DNA from: JASGIT01 sp047601665
GTDB taxonomy: Bacteria > Pseudomonadota > Gammaproteobacteria > Burkholderiales > Burkholderiaceae_C
Direction of reading: 5' to 3'
Length of the DNA: 64,000 nt
Assembly (NCBI GenBank): GCA_047601665.1
Contig: JASGIT010000001.1
Location: 1,302,001 to 1,366,000 of the forward strand
Under the pieces are notes generated by a model, which saw nothing but the letters and a program-made list of their open reading frames with translations, was not told where the DNA came from and searched no databases. Below are positions 1-8,610 of this stretch, piece after piece. Every line of letters begins with the position of its first letter. The stretch's first letter is position 1. The position numbers and the translations under genes are program-made.

Positions 1-315
1 GCCGACCCAGCTCTGGCGGTCGAAGCCGCGCGTGGTGTCGGCGACGGCGCCGGTGTCGCCGTTGATGCCCATCTCCAGGTTGAACTTGGCCTGCAGGCCG
101 TTGCCCAGGTCTTCCACGCCGCGCATACCGAGGCGCGTGCGCAGGAAGGCGCCGTCCTCCAGCGCGGTGGCGGATGCGCCCGAGCTGCTCTTCATGGTGT
201 TGAGGTACTGGTCGACCGTGCCGTACAGGGTGACGGACGACTGGGCGAAGGCCAAAGTGCCGCAGGTGGTGCCGCAGGCGGCGAGGGCCGCCAGGGCCAG
301 GGTGCGAAGTTTCAT
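1..315 (-). CDS. Gram-negative porin, N-terminal part (gene continues beyond the window)
   Basis: Reading from the ATG at 313-315, the protein starts with a clear signal peptide (MKLRTLALAALAA, ending in LAFAQ) and then SSVTLYGTVDQYLNTM, the usual mature start of the Burkholderiales trimeric porins. The remainder of the 16-strand barrel lies off the left edge. Such porins let small hydrophilic solutes cross the outer membrane. It follows the AroE-like gene by 40 bases on the same strand, so it may be the last gene of a transporter/dehydrogenase/porin operon controlled by the divergent IclR regulator. The family call is firm; the substrate is unknown. Confidence 0.85.
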   Translation of the reverse strand, partial: MKLRTLALAALAACGTTCGTLAFAQSSVTLYGTVDQYLNTMKSSSGASATALEDGAFLRTRLGMRGVEDLGNGLQAKFNLEMGINGDTGAVADTTRGFDRQSWVG

Positions 316-355
316 GAAAGTCTCTCCTCGTTGTGTGTGTGGGTGTCAGGAATTT

Positions 356-1189
356 TCAATACTGGATGGTGGCCACGGCGCGCAACTCCTCCGCCGTGGT
401 GGTGCCGAAGCCGAAGAACTCCAGGTAGGCCGGAATCATCTCGAACAGCATGTCGGTGCCCAGCTGCACCTTGCAGCCCTTGTCCACGGCGGCCTGCAGC
501 AGCGGGGTGTATTCGCTCTTCATCACCACCTCGCCCACGAAGGTGCTGGGGCTGATGCGCGCCACGTCGAAGGGCAGCGGGTCGCCCGCCTTCATGCCCA
601 GCGGCGTGGCGTTGACCACCACGTCGAAGCCCGCGGGGTCGTTGGAGCCGGTGCGCACCTGCATCCGCGGGTAGTGCTTGCGCAGGCGCTGGGCCAGCGC
701 CTCGGCGCTCTCGGCGCGCATGTCGAACAGCGCCAGCTCGCCCACGCCCGCCGCCGCGAGCGACGCGGCGATCGCGCAGCCCACGCCGCCCGCGCCCGAG
801 ACGAGCACGCGCGCGCCCTCGAAGTCCACGCCCTTGCGCTGCGCGCCGCGCACGAAGCCCGCGCCGTCGAACTGGTCGCCCAGCAGCGTGCCGTCGTCGC
901 GCTTCAAGACCGCGTTGCACGCGCCGGCGATGTGCACGGCGGGCGTCACCTCGTTCATCTTGCCCACCACCGTGACCTTGTGGGGCATGGTGACCAGCGC
1001 GCCGCGCAGGTTGGTGAAGCGGAAGATGGCGTCGAAGCTGGCGTCGAAATGCTCGGCCTTCACGCCCATCGGCACGACGAAGGCGTCGATGCCTTTGCTG
1101 GCGAACCAGGGGTTGTAGATCATCGGCGCCTTGAAGCTCTCCGTCGGGTAGCCGATGTGGGCGATGAGGGTGGTCTTGCCGGAAACCAT
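356..1189 (-). CDS. Shikimate/quinate dehydrogenase-like (AroE family) oxidoreductase
   Basis: 277 aa, the family length. Visible family features are the catalytic lysine (MPHK, Lys71), the substrate aspartate (DQFDGAGF, Asp109), the GACNAV motif near residue 90 and a dinucleotide-binding loop GAGGVG at about 132-137. AroE enzymes interconvert 3-dehydroshikimate and shikimate with NADP(H); the YdiB/QuiA side of the family also takes quinate. The substrate loop reads SFKAPMI instead of the common SxSP, so this is probably a catabolic or side-activity paralogue and not the housekeeping AroE. It lies directly downstream of an MHS-type transporter and upstream of a porin, which fits uptake and oxidation of a hydroaromatic acid. 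Confidence 0.8.
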   Translation of the reverse strand: MVSGKTTLIAHIGYPTESFKAPMIYNPWFASKGIDAFVVPMGVKAEHFDASFDAIFRFTNLRGALVTMPHKVTVVGKMNEVTPAVHIAGACNAVLKRDDGTLLGDQFDGAGFVRGAQRKGVDFEGARVLVSGAGGVGCAIAASLAAAGVGELALFDMRAESAEALAQRLRKHYPRMQVRTGSNDPAGFDVVVNATPLGMKAGDPLPFDVARISPSTFVGEVVMKSEYTPLLQAAVDKGCKVQLGTDMLFEMIPAYLEFFGFGTTTAEELRAVATIQY

Positions 1190-1199
1190 GCGAAATCCT

Positions 1200-2573
1200 T
1201 TAGCGGTTGGCGTTGGCGATGGACTGTGCGCGCAGGCGTTCGTACTCGGCCTTGTCCATGGGCTTCGCGCCGGGGTGGCCCAGGTCTTCGATGCGCATCC
1301 GGAAGGTTTCACGCGCGCTCATGCAGGCAACGGCCGCGATGATGCAGATGCCGAACGCGATGCCGCCCACGTGCAGCCAGATATTGTCGGAGCCGGGAGG
1401 CGCCACGTAGGTGAACAGCGCGGGCAGCATGGCCGTGGCGGCGGTGCCCAGGTTCTGCGAGATGGCCATGGCCGACACGCGGGTGCGGGTGGGGAACAGC
1501 TCGGGGTAGAAGCTGGAGAACACCGCGTTGTAGCCCTGGTAGACGATGCCCCACATCAGGATGGACATGCAGAACGCCAGCGGAATGTTCTTGATGCTGA
1601 TGGCGTACAGGTAGCCGAACGCCAGCAGGCCCGAGCCCAGCGCGCCGACGATGATGGGCGGCTTGCGGCCGATCTTGTCCGACAGGGTGCCCACGTAGGG
1701 AATCAGCAGCACGGCGACGATGTTGCCCACCACCGGAATCCACAGGTACACGTCGGCGTGGAAGCCGATGCCATACGCCGGCTGCACCGCGTAGGCCGCG
1801 CCGAAGATGGTGGCGACGACCGGGATCACGTTCATCAGCGCCATGCAGATCACGCGCAGCATGTCGGGCGAGCTGTACTTGATGGCGTCGACGACGGGCG
1901 AGCTGGCGCGGTGCTGGGCCTCGTTCTTGTCGGTGAAGGCGGGGGTTTCATCGACTTCCTTGCGGATGATGTAGCCCGCCACGATCACGATGAAGCTCAG
2001 CAGGAACGGAATGCGCCAGCCCCAGTTCTGGAAGTTCTCCTTGTCCATGTAGTGCGCCAGCGGCAGGAACACCGCGGCGGCCATGATCTGCCCCGCCTGC
2101 ACGCCCTGCAGCGCGAAGCTGGCGAAGAAGCCCCGGCGGCCGATGGGCGCGTGCTCCAGGATCATCGAGCTGGCGCCCGAGATCTCGCCCGCCACCGCGA
2201 AGCCCTGGATCAGGCGCATCAGCACCAGCAGCGCCGGCGCCCACAGGCCCACCTGGTCATAGGTGGGCAGCAGGCCCACGGCGATGGTCGAAAAGCCCAT
2301 CAGGAACATGCAGATCAGCAGCACGTTCTTGCGGCCATGCGTGTCGCCCAGGTGCCCCAGCACGAACGCGCCGATGGGCCGCGCCACGTAGCCCACGCCA
2401 TAGGTGGCCAGCGAGGCGATGATGGCGATGCCCGGATCGCCCTTGGGGAAGAAAATCTGCGGAAAGATCAGCGACGCGGCGGTCGCGTAGATGAAAAAGT
2501 CGTAGTACTCCAGCGCGGAGCCTATCCAGCCGCTGGCGGCGGCCTTTTTCGACTGGTTCTTGTGCTCAGACAT
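1200..2573 (-). CDS. MFS transporter, metabolite:H+ symporter (MHS) type
   Basis: 457 aa inner-membrane protein with about 12 hydrophobic segments. The first helix reads SALEYYDFFIYATAASLIFPQ, typical of the MHS subfamily (ShiA, KgtP, ProP). The loop 2-3 signature is GHLGDTHGRKNVLL and the repeat-2 counterpart is GTLSDKIGRKPPI. The start at 2573 follows a GGAGACAAGGAGA ribosome-binding site. Ten bases separate it from the AroE-like gene, so the two are likely cotranscribed, and the divergent IclR gene with its operators sits just upstream. Transport of shikimate, quinate or a related acid is a reasonable inference from this neighbourhood; the sequence alone does not prove the substrate. Confidence 0.85.
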   Translation of the reverse strand: MSEHKNQSKKAAASGWIGSALEYYDFFIYATAASLIFPQIFFPKGDPGIAIIASLATYGVGYVARPIGAFVLGHLGDTHGRKNVLLICMFLMGFSTIAVGLLPTYDQVGLWAPALLVLMRLIQGFAVAGEISGASSMILEHAPIGRRGFFASFALQGVQAGQIMAAAVFLPLAHYMDKENFQNWGWRIPFLLSFIVIVAGYIIRKEVDETPAFTDKNEAQHRASSPVVDAIKYSSPDMLRVICMALMNVIPVVATIFGAAYAVQPAYGIGFHADVYLWIPVVGNIVAVLLIPYVGTLSDKIGRKPPIIVGALGSGLLAFGYLYAISIKNIPLAFCMSILMWGIVYQGYNAVFSSFYPELFPTRTRVSAMAISQNLGTAATAMLPALFTYVAPPGSDNIWLHVGGIAFGICIIAAVACMSARETFRMRIEDLGHPGAKPMDKAEYERLRAQSIANANR

Positions 2574-2653
2574 GCGGTCTCCTTGTCTCCTTGATTGGAA
2601 GGGCCAATGTAGGGCCTGCATATTGAGCGGAGCTAGGCAATTTTCCGCATGGT

Positions 2654-2689
2654 GTTCGATAATCGATCAAATTTGTTCGATTATCGATC
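2654..2689. promoter_or_regulatory. Tandem palindromic operator between MFS and iclR-type genes
   Basis: Two nearly identical 15-base units, GTTCGATAATCGATC (2654-2668) and GTTCGATTATCGATC (2675-2689), lie 21 bases apart, about two helical turns. Each contains a palindrome around CGATAATCG/CGATTATCG. They sit in the 144-base divergent intergenic space between the transporter operon and the IclR-family gene. Palindromic sites of this size are usual for IclR dimers, so this is most likely the autoregulatory and operon operator. Confidence 0.75.
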
Positions 2690-2717
2690 GTACCCAGGGT
2701 TTGCACTAAGGGTTGAC

Positions 2718-3482
2718 ATGACCACCCCCCTTGCCCCCCGCGACTGGATTGCCGGCCTGGAGCGCGGCGTATCCATCATCGAAGCCTTCGACGACGCCCA
2801 CCCGCGCCTGACCGCCGCCGAGGCCGGGCAGCGCACCGGCATGACGCGCACCGCCGCGCGGCGCTACCTGCTCACGCTGCAGCACATGGGCTACGTGGCG
2901 GGCGACGGCAAGCTGTTCTGGCTCACGCCGCGCGTGCTGCGGCTGGGGCAGTCGTACCTGGAGTCGGCGCGGCTGCCGCGCATCGCGCAGCCCTTCCTGC
3001 AGCGCGTGGCCCAGGGCACGCACGAAAACGCCTACCTCGCCGTGCTGGACGACGACGAGGTGGTCTACATCGCCCGCAACGGCCCCAACCGCAACATGAA
3101 CACCGGCTACGTGCTGGGCGCGCGCGTGCCCGCGCAGGTCACCGCCGCCGGTATGCTGATGCTGGCCCTGCGCAGCGACGCGGCGCTGGAGCACTGGCTG
3201 GCGAGCACCCCGCTGGCCGTGTTCACGCCGCACACCATCACCCGCCCCGACGTCATGCGCAAGGAGCTCGCGCGCATCCGCGCGCAGGAGTGGGCGCTGT
3301 CCGAACAGCAACTCGACCTGAACTCGCGCGGCATCGCCGTGCCGCTGCGCGACCGGCACGGGCAACTGGCGGGCGCGCTCAACATCACCATGCCCATAGG
3401 CCGCGAAACCACCAAGGACGCGGTGGCGCGCGTGCTGCCGGTGCTGCGGGAGGCGGCGCAGGGGTTGCGGGGTTTGATTTGA
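2718..3482 (+). CDS. IclR-family transcriptional regulator (PcaR/PobR-like)
   Basis: 254 aa. The N-terminal winged helix-turn-helix (about residues 13-75: ERGVSIIEAFDDAHPRLTAAEAG and RTGMTRTAARRYLLTLQHMGY) is followed by a C-terminal effector-binding domain. The wording resembles regulators of protocatechuate and 4-hydroxybenzoate genes (PcaR, PobR, PcaU), which respond to aromatic or hydroaromatic acids. I chose the ATG at 2718 because the family starts just before the ERG motif. It is divergent from the MFS-AroE-porin genes and probably binds the two palindromes between them. Whether it activates or represses cannot be told from sequence. Confidence 0.85.
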   Translation: MTTPLAPRDWIAGLERGVSIIEAFDDAHPRLTAAEAGQRTGMTRTAARRYLLTLQHMGYVAGDGKLFWLTPRVLRLGQSYLESARLPRIAQPFLQRVAQGTHENAYLAVLDDDEVVYIARNGPNRNMNTGYVLGARVPAQVTAAGMLMLALRSDAALEHWLASTPLAVFTPHTITRPDVMRKELARIRAQEWALSEQQLDLNSRGIAVPLRDRHGQLAGALNITMPIGRETTKDAVARVLPVLREAAQGLRGLI

Positions 3483-3522
3483 ATGCAGCGGCTGGCATGG
3501 CCTGCCGCAAGCCAGGGCGACG

Positions 3523-4146
3523 CTACCCCGCCAACGGCGCCGCCAACTGCACCGCCAGCCCCAGCATCAACACCGCAATCCCCCCGTCCAGCACCCGCCA
3601 GGCCACCGGCCTGGCAAACCACGGCGCCAGCCAGCGCGCGCCCCAGCCCAGCGCGGTGAACCACACCGCGCTGGCCAGCGTGGCCCCGGCGGCGAAGGCG
3701 GCGCGCCCGGCGCCCGCGAACGGGCTGGCCATGGAGCCGAGGAGCAGCACCGTGTCCAGGTACACATGGGGGTTGAGCCAGGTCAGCGCCAGCGTGGTGC
3801 CCACCACCTGCGCCAGCGGCGCGCGCCGGGCCTGCGCCCGCAGGTCCATGGCCTGGGGCCGCAGGGCGCGCTGCAAGGCGCGCAGCGCGTACAGCACGAG
3901 GTAGAGCGCGCCGAACAGCCGCGCGCCCAGCGCCACGACGGGGTGCGCGGCAGCGGCGGTGCCCAGGCCCCAGACGCCGGCGTGGATCAGCGCCGCGTCG
4001 GACAGGGCGCACACGGCCACCACGGCGGCGACATGCTCGCGCCGCAGCCCCTGGCGCAGCACGAAGGCGTTCTGCGCGCCGATGGCGACGATGAGCGCCG
4101 CCGTCGCGGAGAAGCCCTGGACGAATACCGTTGCCGTGGAGGTCAT
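3523..4146 (-). CDS. LysE/ArgO-family amino-acid exporter
   Basis: 207 aa membrane protein with five to six hydrophobic helices. The N-terminal signature FVQGFSATAALIVAIGAQNAFVLRQGL and the internal LTWLNPHVYLDTVLL are typical of LysE/ArgO, which export basic amino acids such as lysine or arginine from the cytoplasm. It follows alr on the same strand after about 40 bases and may be cotranscribed with it. The closeness of the GAQNAFVLRQG motif to ArgO favours a basic amino acid as substrate. Confidence 0.85.
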   Translation of the reverse strand: MTSTATVFVQGFSATAALIVAIGAQNAFVLRQGLRREHVAAVVAVCALSDAALIHAGVWGLGTAAAAHPVVALGARLFGALYLVLYALRALQRALRPQAMDLRAQARRAPLAQVVGTTLALTWLNPHVYLDTVLLLGSMASPFAGAGRAAFAAGATLASAVWFTALGWGARWLAPWFARPVAWRVLDGGIAVLMLGLAVQLAAPLAG

Positions 4147-4186
4147 GCGGCGACTGTCAAGCCAGGCCGGCCGGAGCGGCGCGCTG

Positions 4187-5305
4187 TCATTCGACCGCCA
4201 CCGGCACGCGCTGCGCCAGCGCGCACATCAGCTCGTAGCCCACGGTGCCCGCAGCGTGGGCCACGTCGTCGATGGGCAGCACCGCGCCGTTGCCCGCGCG
4301 GCCCCAGAGCGTGACTTCGCTGCCCAGGCCGACCTCCCGCCCGGCCTCCAGCACGGGCGTGAGGTCGATGGTGACCATGTCCATGCTCACGCGGCCCACC
4401 AGGCGGGTGCGGATGCCTTCGACGAGCACGGGCGTGCCCGTGTCGGCGTGGCGCGGGTAGCCGTCGGCGTAGCCGCAGGCGGCCACGCCGATCAGCATGG
4501 GCCGCTCGGCGGTGAAGCGCGAGCCGTAGCCCACGGTGTCGCCGGGCTGCAATGGCTGGGTGGCGAGCAGGCGGGTGGCGAGGGTCATGGCGGGCTCCAG
4601 CCCCCACTGCGCCGCCGTGTGCTCGGGGTGGTCGGGCGCGCCGCCGTAGAGCATGATGCCGGCGCGCACCCATCCGCTTTCATTCAGGCTGCGCACGGCG
4701 GCATCGTCGCCGAAGCGCAGCGCGGCGGCGCTGTTGCACAGGCTGCGCTCGCCGGGCAGGTCCTGCGTGGCGGCGCGGAAGGCGGCCAGCTGGTGCGCGA
4801 TGCCGCGCGGGCCGTCGGCGTCGGAAAAATGCGTGATGAGCGAGATTTCCTCCACCTGCGGCAGCGCCGCGAGGCGCGCCCAGGCGGCGCGGTAGCGCGC
4901 GGGCGCGAAGCCCAGGCGGTTCATGCCCGAGTTCATCTTGAGGAACACGCGGTGCGGCGCCTGCGTCTTGTGCGCGGCCAGCCAGTCGATCTGCTCGTCG
5001 CAGTGCACGGCGTGCCAGAGGCCCAGGCGCGAGCACAGCTCCAGGTCGCGCGGCTCGAACACGCCTTCGAGCAGCAGCAGCGGCCCGCGCCAGCCCAGGG
5101 CGCGCATCCGCTGCGCCTCGGCCAGGTCGATCAGGGCGAAGCCGTCCGCGCCGCGCAGGCCGTCGAACACGCGCTCCAGGCCGTGGCCGTAGGCGTTGGC
5201 CTTGACGACGGCCCAGACCTTGGCGTCGGGCGCGGCGGCGCGCATCCGCGCGAGGTTGTGGCGCAGGGCGGCGGGGTGGATGGTGGCTTGGATGGGGCGC
5301 GGCAT
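4187..5305 (-). CDS. alr: Alanine racemase
   Basis: 372 aa, normal length for Alr. The pyridoxal-phosphate lysine is in the motif WAVVKANAYGHG (Lys35). The C-terminal half has the second catalytic tyrosine region (TVGYGSRF) and the beta-barrel motif VGRVSMDMVTIDLT. It converts L-alanine to D-alanine for peptidoglycan in the cytoplasm. It is divergent from lplT, a gene pair I know from other beta-proteobacteria, and is followed by an amino-acid exporter gene. The start at 5305 gives the standard N-terminus with the barrel beginning at once. Confidence 0.95.
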   Translation of the reverse strand: MPRPIQATIHPAALRHNLARMRAAAPDAKVWAVVKANAYGHGLERVFDGLRGADGFALIDLAEAQRMRALGWRGPLLLLEGVFEPRDLELCSRLGLWHAVHCDEQIDWLAAHKTQAPHRVFLKMNSGMNRLGFAPARYRAAWARLAALPQVEEISLITHFSDADGPRGIAHQLAAFRAATQDLPGERSLCNSAAALRFGDDAAVRSLNESGWVRAGIMLYGGAPDHPEHTAAQWGLEPAMTLATRLLATQPLQPGDTVGYGSRFTAERPMLIGVAACGYADGYPRHADTGTPVLVEGIRTRLVGRVSMDMVTIDLTPVLEAGREVGLGSEVTLWGRAGNGAVLPIDDVAHAAGTVGYELMCALAQRVPVAVE

Positions 5306-5425
5306 GGCACGGAAAGCGGCCCTCGGGGCCTAGGGAAAGAGAGGGGGATTCTGCCCCGTTCGCCCAGGGGGTGCGTGATATAACCTTCCGTCACATTGCA
5401 CCCGGTTTCTGCCACAGCCCTTTCG

Positions 5426-6727
5426 ATGAAGCGCGGTTTCTACACCATCATGTCGGCGCAGTTTTTCAGCTCGCTGGCCGACAACGCCATTTTCGTCGCC
5501 GCTGTGGAGTTGTTGCGTTCGGCCCATGCGCCGGAGTGGCAGCGGGCCTCGCTGGTGTCCATGTTCGCGCTGTTCTACGTGGTGCTCGCGCCCTTCCTGG
5601 GCGCGTTCGCCGACGCGGTGCCCAAGGGCAAGGTGATGTTCTACAGCAACGCCATCAAGGTGGCGGGCTGCCTGATGATGCTGTTCGGCTCGCACCCGCT
5701 GGTGGCCTATGCGGTGGTGGGGCTGGGCGCGGCGGTGTATTCGCCGGCCAAGTACGGCATCCTGACCGAGCTGCTGCCCGCGTCGCAGCTGGTCAAGGCC
5801 AATGGCTGGATCGAGGGGCTGACGATCGCCTCCATCATCCTCGGCGTGCTGCTGGGCGGGCAGCTGGTGGGGGAGCGGATATCGACCGAGCTGCTCGCCA
5901 TCGACCTGCCGGGCATCAACACGGGCATCGACACGCCCGCCGAGGCCGCCATCGCCACGCTGATCGTGGTGTATGCGATTGCCGCGTGGTTCAACCTGCG
6001 CATTCCGCACACGGGGGTGGAAATGCGCCCGCTGCGCGCCGACCCGAGCCGCAGCCTGCTGGCCAACACGCTGGCGCTGCTGCCCGACTTCTGGCATTGC
6101 AACCAGCGCCTGTGGCGCGACAAGCTGGGGCAGATCTCGCTGTCCACCACCACGCTGTTCTGGGGCGTGTCGGGCAACCTGCGCTACATCGTGCTGGCCT
6201 GGAGCGCCGCCGCGCTGGGCTACGGCACCACGCAGGCATCGGCCCTGGTGGGCGTGGTGGCGGTCGGCACGGCGGTGGGCGCGGTGGCCGCGTCGCTGCG
6301 GATGCGGCTGGAGCACGCCCCGCGCGTGATGGGCATGGGCATTGCCATGGGGCTGCTGCTGGTGTGCATGATCTTCATCCACAACCTGTGGGTGGCGATT
6401 CCGTTCCTCGTGCTGCTGGGCGGCCTGGGCGGCTTCCTCGTCGTGCCCATGAACGCGCTGCTGCAGCACCGCGGCCACAACCTGATGGGCGCGGGCCGGT
6501 CGATCGCGGTGCAGAATTTCAACGAGCAGGCCTGCATCCTGGGCCTGGGGCTGTTCTACAGCTTTTCGACCAAAATGGGCCTGTCGGCCTTCGGGGCCAT
6601 CACCACCTTCGGCCTGCTGGTGGCGGGGGTAATGTTCATCATCCAGTGCTGGCACCGCAGCAACTGCAAGCGCCATGCGGACGAGGTGGAGCACCTGATG
6701 CACATCGCGCGGCAGGACCATCACTAG
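5426..6727 (+). CDS. lplT: Lysophospholipid transporter LplT
   Basis: 433 aa MFS protein. It begins MKRGFYTIMSAQFFSSLADNA and contains AAVYSPAKYGILTELLP, a highly typical LplT stretch. LplT flips 2-acyl-lysophospholipids across the inner membrane for re-acylation; in enterobacteria it works with the Aas acyltransferase, here no aas gene is adjacent. The ATG at 5426 was preferred because it gives the family N-terminus; an in-frame ATG 30 bases upstream would only add a non-conserved leader. It is divergent from alr. A dispersed repeat follows its stop codon. Confidence 0.93.
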   Translation: MKRGFYTIMSAQFFSSLADNAIFVAAVELLRSAHAPEWQRASLVSMFALFYVVLAPFLGAFADAVPKGKVMFYSNAIKVAGCLMMLFGSHPLVAYAVVGLGAAVYSPAKYGILTELLPASQLVKANGWIEGLTIASIILGVLLGGQLVGERISTELLAIDLPGINTGIDTPAEAAIATLIVVYAIAAWFNLRIPHTGVEMRPLRADPSRSLLANTLALLPDFWHCNQRLWRDKLGQISLSTTTLFWGVSGNLRYIVLAWSAAALGYGTTQASALVGVVAVGTAVGAVAASLRMRLEHAPRVMGMGIAMGLLLVCMIFIHNLWVAIPFLVLLGGLGGFLVVPMNALLQHRGHNLMGAGRSIAVQNFNEQACILGLGLFYSFSTKMGLSAFGAITTFGLLVAGVMFIIQCWHRSNCKRHADEVEHLMHIARQDHH

Positions 6728-6729
6728 CA

Positions 6730-6777
6730 TTTTGATAGCTGCTAGCGCACGGTGGATAAGCGCTAGGGCCGATTTTC
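6730..6777. repeat. Comamonadaceae-type dispersed repeat, copy 1
   Basis: Directly after lplT the sequence reads TTTTGATAGCTGCTAGCGC, then AAGCGCTAGGGCCGATTTT. The arms GCTAGCGC and GCGCTAG form an imperfect inverted repeat with T-rich edges. Related copies occur at 11792, 14201, 59224 and 62266 in this window. I know this unit as a common intergenic repeat in Acidovorax and relatives. It may act as a terminator hairpin here. Confidence 0.7.
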
Positions 6778-6835
6778 ATGCCTTGTCACGATACGCGCGT
6801 TGACAGTATGAATTTTCGCATCTACATTAAATTCC

Positions 6836-7135
6836 GTGACCCCACCGCTCATCTGGGATGAAGCCAAGCGCCAGGCCAACCTGGCAAAGCACGGGCTGGA
6901 CTTTGCCGATGCAGGGGAGGTGCTGGATTCGCGCTACCGCCTCGACCTCCCGGAACTGCGCGGCACGGAGCAGCGGACGCGCTCCGTGTCGTATGCGCTG
7001 GGCTTTCTGGCCGTGCTGACGGTGGTGCACACCGGGCGCGATGGCGCGGCGCGCATCATCAGCCTGCGCCGGGCAAGCAGGCAGGAACGCGAGGTTTACG
7101 ATGCATGGCTCCAAAACGAATTCGATGACACGTGA
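6836..7135 (+). CDS. brnT: BrnT-family toxin (ribonuclease)
   Basis: 99 aa with a GTG start at 6836. The N-terminus IWDEAKRQANLAKHGLDFADA is the standard BrnT opening (WDxxKxxxNxxKHGxxFxxA), and the C-terminus IISLRRASRQEREVYDA carries the conserved RxAxxxERxxY motif of this RelE-like RNase fold. BrnT inhibits translation by RNA cleavage until bound by BrnA. The brnA gene overlaps its 3' end. The pair sits in the chromosomal backbone and not in the transposon. Confidence 0.9.
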   Translation: MTPPLIWDEAKRQANLAKHGLDFADAGEVLDSRYRLDLPELRGTEQRTRSVSYALGFLAVLTVVHTGRDGAARIISLRRASRQEREVYDAWLQNEFDDT

Positions 7136-7412
7136 CCAGGTGCTGGCCGCCGTGCGCGCCCTGAACCCGGCACAGGACTACGTGTGGGACGGCGCGGACG
7201 AAGATGACCGCCCGCTATCGACGGAAGAAATGCGTGCGGGCATCGCCGCGGCCAGAAAGCGCGGCCGCCCCGCAGGCAGCGGCAGCAAGGAACAGGTGGC
7301 CATCCGCTTCGACCACGAGGTGCTTGCCGCTTTCCGCGCCAGCGGTCCCGGCTGGCAGACGCGCATGAACGATGCGCTCAAGGACTGGCTGCGCACCCAT
7401 AAACCCGCCTGA
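7101..7412 (+). CDS. brnA: BrnA-family antitoxin
   Basis: 103 aa from the ATG at 7101, overlapping brnT by 35 bases; an in-frame ATG at 7125 would give a 95-aa form. The C-terminal part reads RPAGSGSKEQVAIRFDHEVLAAFRASGPGWQTRMNDALKDWL, the ribbon-helix-helix domain of BrnA (basic strand, then xxGxGWQTRxNxxL). BrnA neutralises BrnT and represses the operon. Gene order toxin-antitoxin is the usual one for this type II system. Confidence 0.9.
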   Translation: MHGSKTNSMTRDQVLAAVRALNPAQDYVWDGADEDDRPLSTEEMRAGIAAARKRGRPAGSGSKEQVAIRFDHEVLAAFRASGPGWQTRMNDALKDWLRTHKPA

Positions 7413-7427
7413 CCCAAGGAGACCCCC

Positions 7428-7919
7428 ATGTCCAGCATTTACGACTTCGAAGCCCAGCCCATGAGCGGCCCGCCCGTGCCGCTGTCGCAGTACCGGGGCA
7501 AGGTGCTGCTCATCGTCAATACCGCCAGCGCGTGCGGGTTCACGCCGCAGTTCGCGGGGCTGGAGAAGCTGCACCAGCAGTACGCCGGCCAGGGGCTGGT
7601 GGTGCTGGGCTTTCCGTGCAACCAGTTCGGCGCGCAGGACCCGGGCAGCAACGAGCAGATCGCCTCGTTCTGCCAGTTGAACTACGGCGTGAGCTTCGAC
7701 ATGATGGCCAAGATCGACGTGAACGGCGCGCACGCCACGCCGCTGTACCAGTGGCTGTGCAAGGAGGCGCCGGGCTTCCTGGGCAGCCGCTCGATCAAGT
7801 GGAATTTCACCAAGTTCCTGGTGGGCCGCGACGGCAGCGTGCTGCGCCGCTATGCGCCCACCGATACGCCGGCCGCGCTGGCGCGCGACATCGAGTCGGC
7901 GCTGGCGCAGCCGGCCTGA
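7428..7919 (+). CDS. Glutathione/thioredoxin peroxidase (GPx family)
   Basis: 163 aa. The active-site motif NTASACGFTPQ places the peroxidatic cysteine at Cys36, the catalytic glutamine is in FPCNQFG (Gln66) and the tryptophan/asparagine in IKWNFTKF near residue 125. These enzymes reduce hydroperoxides, and the bacterial cysteine forms often use thioredoxin. A strong AAGGAGACCCCC ribosome-binding site precedes the ATG. Its last 70 bases overlap the 3' end of the convergent WYL regulator gene. Confidence 0.93.
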   Translation: MSSIYDFEAQPMSGPPVPLSQYRGKVLLIVNTASACGFTPQFAGLEKLHQQYAGQGLVVLGFPCNQFGAQDPGSNEQIASFCQLNYGVSFDMMAKIDVNGAHATPLYQWLCKEAPGFLGSRSIKWNFTKFLVGRDGSVLRRYAPTDTPAALARDIESALAQPA

Positions 7920-8587
7920 ATCCGGCGCTGCAGGTCGGCCAGGGTCTTGCCGGGCTCCTGCCGGAAGCGCTCCTCCAGCACCGCGAAGGCCGTGATGCGG
8001 TCGATGCGGAAGGTGCGGAAGTCCTGCCGCAGTTCGCACCAGGCCGCGAGCGTCCACACCTTGCCCCAGTAGAAGCAGCCCAGCGGGCGCACGCGGCGCA
8101 GGCTGGGCTGGCCCTGCACGTCGGCGTAGTCCATCCGCACGGTGCGGCAGGCGTGCACGGCCTCGCGCAGCGCCTGCAGCGTGGCCTGGGCGCGCGCGTC
8201 CAGCCCCTGGCCCGGCGCGTAGAGCGCCTGCGCCTCGGCGGCCACGCGCGCGGCGGGCGGCAGCACGCTGAGGATTTTGCCGAGCGCGCCCTCGATCTCG
8301 CGCGCCATGCCGCCGTCCACCCAGGTCTGCGCCAGCCGGGCCGCGGCCACCAGGGCGTTGGCCTCGGCCTGGCTGAACATGAGCGGCGGCAGGTCGAAGC
8401 CCGCGCCAAGGCGGTAGCCCACGCCGGCCTCGCCCTCGATGGGTACGCCCTGGTGCTGCAGGTCGGCCACGTCGCGGTAGATGGTGCGCGGCGAGACTTC
8501 GAGCCGCTGCGCGAGGTATGCCGCCGTGGACAGCCGCCGCCCGCGGATCAGCTGGACGATCTGGAACAGGCGGTCGGCGCGGCGCAT
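7850..8587 (-). CDS. YafY-type helix-turn-helix/WYL domain regulator
   Basis: 245 aa. The N-terminal DeoR-like winged helix (MRRADRLFQIVQLIRGRRLSTAAYLAQ, then EVSPRTIYRDVADL) is followed by a ligand-sensing WYL region; the segment FYWGKVWTLAAWCELRQDFRTFRIDRI is the WYL-like core. Members usually act as repressors or activators of nearby genes and may sense nucleic-acid or nucleotide ligands. It may be expressed with the VOC gene, which lies 23 bases upstream on the same strand. The 3' end overlaps the peroxidase gene by 70 bases in a tail-to-tail arrangement. Confidence 0.85.
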   Translation of the reverse strand: MRRADRLFQIVQLIRGRRLSTAAYLAQRLEVSPRTIYRDVADLQHQGVPIEGEAGVGYRLGAGFDLPPLMFSQAEANALVAAARLAQTWVDGGMAREIEGALGKILSVLPPAARVAAEAQALYAPGQGLDARAQATLQALREAVHACRTVRMDYADVQGQPSLRRVRPLGCFYWGKVWTLAAWCELRQDFRTFRIDRITAFAVLEERFRQEPGKTLADLQRRIQAGCASADSMSRASAAGVSVGA

Positions 8588-8610
8588 GGGGCTACATCGT
8601 AAACACGCGC

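Noticed and set aside
1155..2594. Long open frame on the plus strand opposite the MFS transporter (479 codons)
   Set aside because: Its product is a low-complexity His/Arg/Gln/Ala-rich string typical of antisense frames in GC-rich DNA; the minus strand encodes a clear transporter.
5330..6730. Long minus-strand frame opposite lplT
   Set aside because: Low-complexity antisense shadow; the plus strand has strong LplT motifs.
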